A stretch of DNA of 5,954 nucleotides from Chloroflexota bacterium (GTDB taxonomy: Bacteria; Chloroflexota; UBA11872), in contig JAPPFO010000119.1 of the NCBI GenBank assembly GCA_028875175.1, forward strand, positions 1-5,954, read 5' to 3'. The position numbers and the translations under genes were made by a program. Shown one piece after another: positions 1 to 4,308 of the stretch (position 1 is its first letter; each line of letters begins with the position of its first letter). Under the pieces are notes generated by a model. That model was not told the origin of the DNA and searched no databases. It was given only the letters and a program-made list of their open reading frames with translations.

Positions 1-366
1 GGCCTCATTCTCGTCGATACCAAGTATGAGATGGGCCGTGACGAGAACGGTGAGATCCTTCTGATCGACGAGATTCACACCCCTGACTCCAGCCGCTACT
101 GGATCGCCGACACTTATCAACAGCGCATGCGCGAGGGACAGGAGCCCGACAGCGTCGACAAAGAATTCCTGCGGCTGTGGTTCACGGCGAACTGCAATCC
201 GTACGAGGACGAGGTCCTACCCGCAGCGCCGGACGACCTTGTCATCGAACTCTCACGACGCTACATCTACCTCTACGAGAAGATCACCGGTCGCTCGTTC
301 GAGTTTCCGGGGGCGGACCAACCCATCGAGACGCGTTTGGCCAGCAATGTTCAAGGAATCTCATGA
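1..366 (+). CDS. purC: Phosphoribosylaminoimidazole-succinocarboxamide synthase (SAICAR synthase), C-terminal part
   Basis: This is the last 121 residues of SAICAR synthase; the start lies before the window. The enzyme joins CAIR and aspartate using ATP in de novo purine synthesis, in the cytosol. The frame is open from base 1 and reads LVDTKYEMG at residues 4-12, which matches the family signature D-x-K-x-E-F-G except that Phe is Met. It is followed by the highly conserved LIDEIHTPDSSRYW segment at about residues 21-34. The C-terminal helix (ELSRRYIYLYEKITGRSF) and the ending fit the longer PurC class of roughly 300 residues rather than the E. coli type of 237. The gene ends in TGA. A HAD phosphatase gene starts 37 bp later with no terminator between, so co-transcription is possible. 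Identity is firm; the ATG at 31 is internal, not the start. Confidence 0.95.
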   Translation, partial: GLILVDTKYEMGRDENGEILLIDEIHTPDSSRYWIADTYQQRMREGQEPDSVDKEFLRLWFTANCNPYEDEVLPAAPDDLVIELSRRYIYLYEKITGRSFEFPGADQPIETRLASNVQGIS

Positions 367-382
367 CGGTGTACGGGTGTTC

Positions 383-388
383 GGAGGG
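383..388 (+). promoter_or_regulatory. Probable ribosome binding site of the HAD gene
   Basis: GGAGGG lies 15 bases before the GTG start at 404, farther than the usual 5-10. It matters because GTG 404 is the only plausible start: an in-frame stop sits at 389-391 and the catalytic Asp8 is only seven codons in. Confidence 0.5.
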
Positions 389-403
389 TAACGGGTACCA
401 ACG

Positions 404-1048
404 GTGAAGAAATACATCCTCTTTGACCATGACGGGGTGCTGGTGGATACCGAATTCTGGTTTTACAAGGCCGGAGAGCGCGCCCTGGCTGACATTGGCT
501 TCATCCTCGATAGAGACCAATACCTCAGAGACATGACCGAGGGCATGGCCACCTGGGCCCAAGCCATAGCGGCAGGTATTGATGAGGAGACCATCAGCAG
601 GCAGCGTGAGGTGCGTAATGCTTACTATCAGGAATATCTTAGAACAGAAGACATCGAGATCGATGGTGTCCTGGAAACGCTAGACGTACTCGCATATGAG
701 TACAGGATGGGCATCATTACTACCTCCAAGCCAGATGACTTCGCCTTAATTCACAAGAATCGATCCATCCTGGACTACATGGAGTTTTATCTGGCCAGGG
801 ATGACTACGCGCGAGCTAAACCACATCCCGAACCCTATCTGAAAGGGCTCCAACGCTTTGGTGCAATTTCCGGTGAAACGGTGGTTGTTGAAGATTCGTC
901 GAGAGGGTTGAATTCGGCAGTAGCCGCGGGTATTGACTGCATCGTGGTTGCCAACGCGTTCACTGCATCTCACGACTTTTCCAAAGCAACTGCCAAGGTC
1001 GCTACGATTAGGGAATTGCCATCTACCATAAGGGACCTAAAGACTTAG
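404..1048 (+). CDS. HAD-superfamily hydrolase, beta-phosphoglucomutase/phosphoglycolate phosphatase-like (subfamily IA)
   Basis: This 214-residue cytosolic protein is a predicted small-molecule phosphatase or phosphomutase of the haloacid dehalogenase superfamily. All four motifs are visible: motif I FDHDGVLVDT with the nucleophile Asp8 and acid/base Asp10; motif II IITTS at 104-108; motif III Lys139 in RAKPHPEPY; motif IV VVEDSSRG with Glu163-Asp164. Residues of about 16-80 between motifs I and II form the expected helical cap of type C1. Length is typical. The start is GTG; an in-frame TAA at 389-391 excludes any earlier start, and GGAGGG at 383-388 is a somewhat distant ribosome site. The gene is near 45-50% GC in counted stretches and uses AGA, ATA, TTA and CTA codons, unlike the roughly 65% GC neighbours, which suggests recent acquisition. 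Substrate cannot be read from the sequence; a nucleotide or sugar phosphate is plausible. Confidence 0.9.
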   Translation: MKKYILFDHDGVLVDTEFWFYKAGERALADIGFILDRDQYLRDMTEGMATWAQAIAAGIDEETISRQREVRNAYYQEYLRTEDIEIDGVLETLDVLAYEYRMGIITTSKPDDFALIHKNRSILDYMEFYLARDDYARAKPHPEPYLKGLQRFGAISGETVVVEDSSRGLNSAVAAGIDCIVVANAFTASHDFSKATAKVATIRELPSTIRDLKT

Positions 1049-1259
1049 CCAGAGACCGACCCCAGCGTTTTTGAGCGAGCGGTCATGAAACAGGCGCTGG
1101 TCAGAGAAGCGATGTTGGCGTCGGGTTGTCGATCATGCCGAAACCATCAGCCGGCGCCCGGCTGCGCGTAACCGACGGCGGTTGACGGCGCATTCAGGGC
1201 CCCAGACCACCGCTGCCCGTAAACGGTCGTATTGAGCCAGCGCCCCTGCCCGCGTCGAC
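1049..1259. other. Gene-free stretch between HAD and XRE genes
   Basis: No convincing gene lies here. Composition returns to GC-rich after the HAD gene. A 28-codon ATG frame at 1085-1171 has no ribosome site and is probably chance. The region holds loose inverted repeats near 1054-1102 (CCAGCG at 1062-1067 with CGCTGG at 1095-1100) and the two tight hairpins listed separately. The promoter of the next gene begins at 1260. Confidence 0.5.
1148..1183 (+). terminator. Tandem hairpins, possible terminator of the purC-HAD transcript
   Basis: CAGCCGG (1148-1154) and CCGGCTG (1158-1164) form a perfect 7-bp GC stem around a 3-base loop. A second hairpin follows at once: AACCG (1170-1174), loop ACGG, CGGTT (1179-1183). 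There is no T-run, and the first lies 99 bp after the HAD stop, so termination is an inference from position and structure only. Confidence 0.35.
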
Positions 1260-1288
1260 TTGACAGGCGAGGTGCGAGTGTGTAGTGT
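1260..1288 (+). promoter_or_regulatory. Sigma-70-type promoter of the XRE regulator gene
   Basis: A perfect -35 box TTGACA (1260-1265) is followed, after exactly 17 bases, by TAGTGT (1283-1288), which matches four of six -10 positions. Transcription should start near 1294-1298, at or within a few bases of the ATG at 1298, so the mRNA would be leaderless or nearly so. Box identity and spacing are read directly; the start point is inferred. Confidence 0.7.
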
Positions 1289-1298
1289 TTAGGAAACA
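1286..1298. promoter_or_regulatory. Palindrome over -10/start point, candidate operator for the XRE protein
   Basis: TGTTT (1286-1290) and AAACA (1294-1298) are perfect inverted repeats around a 3-base centre AGG. The palindrome overlaps the -10 box, the expected transcription start and the A of the start codon. A dimeric helix-turn-helix protein bound here would block RNA polymerase, so autorepression by the product of this gene is plausible. The same AGGA could alternatively act as a weak ribosome site. Confidence 0.45.
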
Positions 1299-1651
1299 TG
1301 ACGCAATTCGGCGCATTCGTACAGACGGCGCGACGAAGCCTGCAAGAGGGCGACCGCCGGTATTCGTTGCGGCAGGTGGCGAAGCGGATCGGGGTGGAGC
1401 CGGGGTATCTGAGCAAGATCGAGCGCGGGCAGGTGGCGCCGCCGTCCGAAGCCGCGACGCTGAGGCTTGCAAAGGAACTGGACGAGGACCCAGACGTGTT
1501 GCTGGCGCTGGGCGGCAAGGTTTCCAGCGACCTGCAGGAGGTCATTCGCAAGCGTCCGCGGCTGTTTGCACAGCTGATCCGCGAACTGCGGGATGCGCCC
1601 GACCACGCGGTGCTGCGCCTTGTGCGCGAGGTGCGCGACGGGGATTGGTAG
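1298..1651 (+). CDS. XRE-family (Cro/C1-type) helix-turn-helix transcriptional regulator
   Basis: This 117-residue protein is a predicted DNA-binding regulator. Its N-terminal half (about residues 4-70) is a typical HTH_3 domain: the first helix FGAFVQTARRSLQ, then SLRQVAKRIG (23-32) and the recognition helix in VEPGYLSKIERGQVAPPS (33-50), followed by LRLAKELDEDPDVLLALGG. The C-terminal part (about 75-117) is a charged helical tail, SSDLQEVIRKRPRLFAQLIREL, that ends in REVRDGDW; no peptidase or ligand-binding domain is attached. ATG 1298 is chosen because the HTH domain starts at once and an excellent promoter ends ten bases before it. The next gene, of unknown function, follows in the same direction after 97 bp. 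A palindrome at its own promoter suggests autoregulation. Antitoxin or single-gene regulator roles are both possible; no toxin-like partner was recognised. Confidence 0.9.
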   Translation: MTQFGAFVQTARRSLQEGDRRYSLRQVAKRIGVEPGYLSKIERGQVAPPSEAATLRLAKELDEDPDVLLALGGKVSSDLQEVIRKRPRLFAQLIRELRDAPDHAVLRLVREVRDGDW

Positions 1652-1682
1652 GGCACGACATCAAAGGCATTCAACGGACTCG

Positions 1683-1701
1683 ACTGCCGGTGGGCAGTTT
1701 T
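1683..1701 (+). terminator. Hairpin plus TTTT between the XRE gene and the next gene (weak terminator or attenuator)
   Basis: ACTGCC (1683-1688), loop GGTG, and GGCAGT (1693-1698) form a 6-bp stem whose last T begins a run of four T (1698-1701). This is the only hairpin in the window with a T-run. It lies 31 bases after the XRE stop and 47 before the next start, so it may reduce read-through. An 8-bp direct repeat GACTCGAC flanks it (1677-1684, 1703-1710). Confidence 0.45.
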
Positions 1702-1733
1702 CGACTCGACGCTTTCAGATGGCTACGAGCCAA

Positions 1734-1748
1734 GAGGAGCACGAAGGA
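1734..1748 (+). promoter_or_regulatory. Ribosome binding site that fixes the start of the 337-residue protein
   Basis: GAGGAG (1734-1739) lies nine bases before ATG 1749, with an extra AAGGA (1744-1748) touching the codon. The other in-frame ATG at 1719 has no purine-rich sequence before it, and the still earlier frame overlaps the XRE gene. Confidence 0.6.
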
Positions 1749-2762
1749 ATGATCACGCTCGAACACGACCGCCTAGTCTTCCGATTTCCGGAGGTGCACC
1801 AGGACGCGCGCTGCGCGATCGCGTTTCAGCGGACATTGCGGATTCCGGACGACGGGCTGGACTACCCGCTGCCGCCGGGGATGGGGAGTTTCCCACTGCG
1901 GCACGTGGACGACTACGCCCGTCGCGTCCCTGAGGACTGGCTGCGACGCGGCGGGGTACTGATGCCGATGCACCAGGCGGAGGCGATGTGGATCAACTTC
2001 CACTGTCGCGGATACCCATTTGCCGTGAAGATCGCGACGGGCAAGATCTGCGCGCTCACGGGCGAGGGGTGGATGAACCACCTGAACACGGATCCGCAGG
2101 ACTACGCGGTGCTGCCGGAGCAGCCGTGGCTGGACGGGTATTGCGTGGCCAAGGGGATCGTTCGCCAGTTCGTGGCGATGCCGCTGGGGCAGGGTTACAC
2201 GGTGGAGGAGCAGCTGACGGGCGAGGCCGAGCATGGGGGGTTGCAACTCATTGTGTATCCGATGAAGGCGGAGCGGTATGAGGAGATGATGTCCGTCGTC
2301 TCAGCGGGCGCCCCGCCGGACGAATTCGTCGCCTATGGCCCAATCAAGAGCGAACCGATGGGCCTGGCGCCGGGTGGGCGGATGCAGCAGGAGGTCTACG
2401 AGGATGAATACGGGTTGGACGCCTGGGACCAGCGGCATGCGAGCCGCTGTTTCGTGACGATCGCCAACTCGGTGCAGTGGATGGCGCTGACGGGCGAGCG
2501 CCCGCCGACGGAGCCGCCGTCGCCAGGCGAATATGCGGCTGCCGGCCTGCCGTGGTTCGACTATTTCGTCGAGGACCTTACGGCGCTTGAGGAGACGGAG
2601 AAACTTCGGGGGATTGCCAGCGTGGCGCAGTTGGGCGCGGCGAACGGGGAGTCGCCGTTGCCGGAGAACGAGTCCGTGAGTGCCGATCGAGTCATTCCGC
2701 TTCGACGGCGGGTCTCGAACCAGGTGCGGGAGATGTTCGCGGATTCGACCTTGGCGGGTTAG
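1749..2762 (+). CDS. Conserved protein of unknown function, partner of the XRE regulator
   Basis: This 337-residue protein has no signal peptide, no membrane segment and no catalytic motif that I can assign. It resembles, from memory, a widespread family of hypothetical proteins in GC-rich bacteria. Regions that look strongly constrained are FQRTLRIPDDGLDYPLPPG (27-44) with FPLRHVDDYA (48-57), PMHQAEAMWINF (73-84), YPFAVKIATGKICALTGEGW (89-108), DPQDYAVLPEQPWLDGYCV (115-133), RQFVAMPLGQGYTVEEQLTG (139-158), and AEHGGLQLIVYPMK (160-173). A second conserved-looking block is MGLAPGGRMQQEVYEDEYG (204-222) and WDQRHASRCFVTIANS (226-241). The last 60 residues are low in structure and end in a basic LRRRVSNQVREMF (318-330). 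Density of W, P, G and D in short motifs suggests an enzyme or binding fold. Start 1749 is chosen by its ribosome site. It probably shares regulation with the XRE gene. Reality of the gene is near certain; function is unknown. Confidence 0.85.
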   Translation: MITLEHDRLVFRFPEVHQDARCAIAFQRTLRIPDDGLDYPLPPGMGSFPLRHVDDYARRVPEDWLRRGGVLMPMHQAEAMWINFHCRGYPFAVKIATGKICALTGEGWMNHLNTDPQDYAVLPEQPWLDGYCVAKGIVRQFVAMPLGQGYTVEEQLTGEAEHGGLQLIVYPMKAERYEEMMSVVSAGAPPDEFVAYGPIKSEPMGLAPGGRMQQEVYEDEYGLDAWDQRHASRCFVTIANSVQWMALTGERPPTEPPSPGEYAAAGLPWFDYFVEDLTALEETEKLRGIASVAQLGAANGESPLPENESVSADRVIPLRRRVSNQVREMFADSTLAG

Positions 2763-2807
2763 CCGGCACACAGCCTGGACGCCCCATATTCTCGGTCGTC
2801 AACCAGA

Positions 2808-2834
2808 CCGGGGAATCGTGGAGATTCTTCCCGG
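2808..2834. terminator. Stem-loop 1 in the convergent intergenic region
   Basis: CCGGGGAATC (2808-2817) pairs with GATTC (2823-2827) and CCCGG (2830-2834): ten base pairs, a 5-base loop and a TT bulge at 2828-2829. It starts 46 bases after the stop of the 337-residue protein. No T-run follows on either strand, so a terminator role rests on position and stem strength. Confidence 0.5.
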
Positions 2835-2851
2835 GCGCGTGGGCGGATCGG

Positions 2852-2878
2852 GGTCGTCGGATGTCTGGTCCGACGACC
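2852..2878. terminator. Stem-loop 2 in the convergent intergenic region, probable mscS terminator
   Basis: GGTCGTCGGA (2852-2861) and TCCGACGACC (2869-2878) are perfect 10-bp arms around a 7-base loop. The structure ends 12 bases beyond the mscS stop codon and faces the 337-residue gene from the other side, so it may stop transcription in both directions. No T-run is present. Confidence 0.6.
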
Positions 2879-2890
2879 GCCGATCGCCGG

Positions 2891-3979
2891 CTAGCCGCCG
2901 ATGGGTCCTGGCAACTCCTTGACGTAGAGATCCTGCTTGGCGTACGGGATCTCGATCCGCTCGGCTGCAAAGCGGCGGTAAACCTCGGTGTTGAGCGCGT
3001 CGGTAACGCGTCCGCGAAGGACCGGTTCGTCAACCCAGGCCAGCAGTTCCAGGTCCAGCCCGGATGCACCGAAGGTGCGAAAGCGGACGCGAGGCTCGGG
3101 GTCCTCGCAGACTTCCTCCTGGCCTAGAGCCACTTCGAGCAGCACCTGCTTCACGCGGTCGATATCGGAACCGTAGGCGCAGGCGACCTGGATACGGATG
3201 CGGTGCTTGGGGTAAGGGCCGCCGGTTTCGTTGATGACCTTAATGTTATTCATCACGGCGTTTGGAATCGTGATCTCTATGTCATCGCGGGTGAGCAGCC
3301 GGGTGCTTCGCAGTCCGATGTGGGTCACCTGGCCCCGTTCGCCTGTATCCAGGACGATGAAATCGCCAACCCGATATGGCGCGTCGGTCAGGATGAGCAC
3401 GCCGGCGAAGAAGTTGGCGACGGTGTCACGGGCCCCGAGCCCGACTGCGATTCCCAGGATTCCCGCCGAGGCAAGCCAGGCCGTCACGTCCAGCTCCCAG
3501 ACCTGCAGCAGGAAATAGGCCGCCACTCCCGCCAGGAGTACGTTGTTCACGTTTCGAATGAGCGGCATGGTGTGCGGCCCGACGAAGCGGAAGCGCTCCG
3601 GGCTCCGACTCAAGCCTTCCAGGGTGATCCGATTCAATCGAATGGTGAAAGTCAGGCCGACCAGCACGGCCAGCGTCCCGAGTACTCCGAACGTGATGGT
3701 TCTTGGCCATCCGTCCGGCGCCAGGAGATTCGCGGCCACGCCGAAGCCTCCCAGTAACACGAGCAGGAAAATGGGCCGGTGCACGGTTTCGACGAGGCGG
3801 CTGTAGAAATCGCTCTCGGTCCTGCGGGCCCTGCGCAACAGCAGCCTGGTAGTGATCCAGTCGACCAGTTTGGCGGCAATCACACTCGCGAGCACCACGC
3901 TCGAGGCCAGAATGCGAGGGTCAACCGCAGTCAGATCGAAGGCTGCGATTTGGCCGAAGAAGTCCTGGATCCACTGCAT
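2891..3979 (-). CDS. MscS-family small-conductance mechanosensitive ion channel
   Basis: This 362-residue inner-membrane protein is a predicted heptameric channel that opens under membrane tension and releases solutes during hypo-osmotic shock. Hydrophobic segments lie at about residues 22-40, 68-87, 95-113 and 142-161, followed by the pore helix at about 167-197. The pore helix carries the Ala/Gly pattern of the family: WLASAGILGIAVGLGARD, then VANFFAGVLILTD. The beta domain follows (about 200-245) with PYRVGDFIVL, GQVTHIGLRSTRL and ITIPNAVM, and then the alpha/beta vestibule domain to the C-terminus. With five membrane segments it is larger than E. coli MscS (three; 286 residues). ATG 3979 is supported by a perfect GGAGGTGA. 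It is transcribed divergently from the solute-binding protein gene and convergently with the unknown gene. Being a large family, ion preference is unknown. Confidence 0.95.
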   Translation of the reverse strand: MQWIQDFFGQIAAFDLTAVDPRILASSVVLASVIAAKLVDWITTRLLLRRARRTESDFYSRLVETVHRPIFLLVLLGGFGVAANLLAPDGWPRTITFGVLGTLAVLVGLTFTIRLNRITLEGLSRSPERFRFVGPHTMPLIRNVNNVLLAGVAAYFLLQVWELDVTAWLASAGILGIAVGLGARDTVANFFAGVLILTDAPYRVGDFIVLDTGERGQVTHIGLRSTRLLTRDDIEITIPNAVMNNIKVINETGGPYPKHRIRIQVACAYGSDIDRVKQVLLEVALGQEEVCEDPEPRVRFRTFGASGLDLELLAWVDEPVLRGRVTDALNTEVYRRFAAERIEIPYAKQDLYVKELPGPIGG

Positions 3980-3981
3980 TG

Positions 3982-4013
3982 GTCACCTCCTTGTCTTCGT
4001 GAAGGGAGGTTAC
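3982..4013 (-). promoter_or_regulatory. Strong Shine-Dalgarno of mscS inside a possible sequestering hairpin
   Basis: Read on the minus strand, GGAGGTGA (3990-3983) lies three bases before the mscS ATG, an ideal ribosome site. Just upstream in the mRNA is ACCTCC (4010-4005), an exact complement of GGAGGT (3990-3985). Two more pairs (4013-4012 with 3983-3982) extend the stem past one mismatch. The loop is 14 bases and contains CTTC and GAAG. Folding would hide the ribosome site. The Shine-Dalgarno is certain; the switch is inferred. Confidence 0.6.
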
Positions 4014-4163
4014 GATTTGTTGTGGTGGGAGTTTCGGGGGTCAGTTCAGGTTCGCGCCGCTCCGGTCTCGCCTTGCCAGATTGCAGGCTGGAGTCGGCGG
4101 GGCGCCTACTCGCAAGACCGGTGCCCGGGCCGCTAACGCAGCGGGCAGGTGACCTCGCGGAAG

Positions 4164-4192
4164 TTGGACGAGTCATTCGACGCTGGTATTCT
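4164..4192 (+). promoter_or_regulatory. Candidate promoter of the solute-binding protein gene
   Basis: TTGGAC (4164-4169), a 17-base spacer and TATTCT (4187-4192) form a possible sigma-70 promoter; TG at 4184-4185 makes an extended -10 element. The -35 box matches only three of six positions. Transcription would start near 4199 and leave a leader of about 100 bases that contains two inverted repeats. Confidence 0.4.
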
Positions 4193-4208
4193 CGCTTCCG
4201 TAACGCTT

Positions 4209-4235
4209 GCGCGTCGTTTCTTGAGTTCGACGCGC
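4209..4235 (+). other. GC-rich stem-loop in the presumed leader of the solute-binding protein mRNA
   Basis: GCGCGTCG (4209-4216) and CGACGCGC (4228-4235) are perfect 8-bp arms around an 11-base AT-rich loop. It lies about ten bases after the inferred transcription start and might stabilise the 5' end or act as a protein site. No operator family was recognised. Confidence 0.4.
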
Positions 4236-4270
4236 GAATAGTGCGCTTCTCTTCACGCTTTTCCGACGTT

Positions 4271-4308
4271 GTGGAAGCGCAAGGGAGAGGGGGGGCAGAT
4301 GCTTCCAC
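4271..4308 (+). promoter_or_regulatory. Ribosome site and start codon of the solute-binding protein, bracketed by an inverted repeat
   Basis: The purine run AGGGAGAGG (4282-4290) continuing into six G precedes ATG 4299 at workable spacing. GTGGAAGC (4271-4278) and GCTTCCAC (4301-4308) are perfect 8-bp arms that enclose this ribosome site; the G of the start codon is the first base of the right arm. The left arm can also pair partly with GCTTTTCC at 4257-4264, so two exclusive folds exist on paper. Confidence 0.5.

Larger units (their letters stand above)
3980..4298. other. Divergent intergenic region between mscS and the solute-binding protein gene
   Basis: This 319-bp stretch has no credible gene; open frames crossing it are compositional shadows. 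From left to right it holds the mscS ribosome site and hairpin (3982-4013), a group of inverted repeats at 4062-4121, a candidate rightward promoter at 4164-4192, an 8-bp GC hairpin at 4209-4235, and the ribosome site of the solute-binding protein gene (about 4281-4295). I see no clear leftward promoter for mscS, although one must exist here. Confidence 0.6.

Noticed and set aside
1085..1171. 28-codon ATG frame with three cysteines, one pair as C-x-x-C
   Set aside because: No ribosome site, overlaps a hairpin, too short to judge; cysteine spacing may be chance.
1147..1674. Minus-strand frame of 175 codons
   Set aside because: It is rich in Arg and Ser, covers the XRE gene and its promoter in antisense, and looks like a compositional shadow.
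1593..1748. Longer N-terminal version of the 337-residue protein starting at 1593 (or 1719)
   Set aside because: It would overlap the XRE gene, the added residues look like low-quality translation, and only ATG 1749 has a good ribosome site.
1773..2246. Minus-strand frame of 157 codons
   Set aside because: Arg/His/Val-rich shadow of the 337-residue gene; no start signal.
1298..2762. Toxin-antitoxin reading of the XRE pair
   Set aside because: The second protein is far larger than usual toxins and shows no RelE/HigB, HipA, Fic or RES motif; the gene spacing of 97 bp is also unlike typical overlapping pairs.
3203..3757. Plus-strand frame of 184 codons
   Set aside because: It runs opposite the clearly recognised mscS pore and beta domain and has no recognisable motif.
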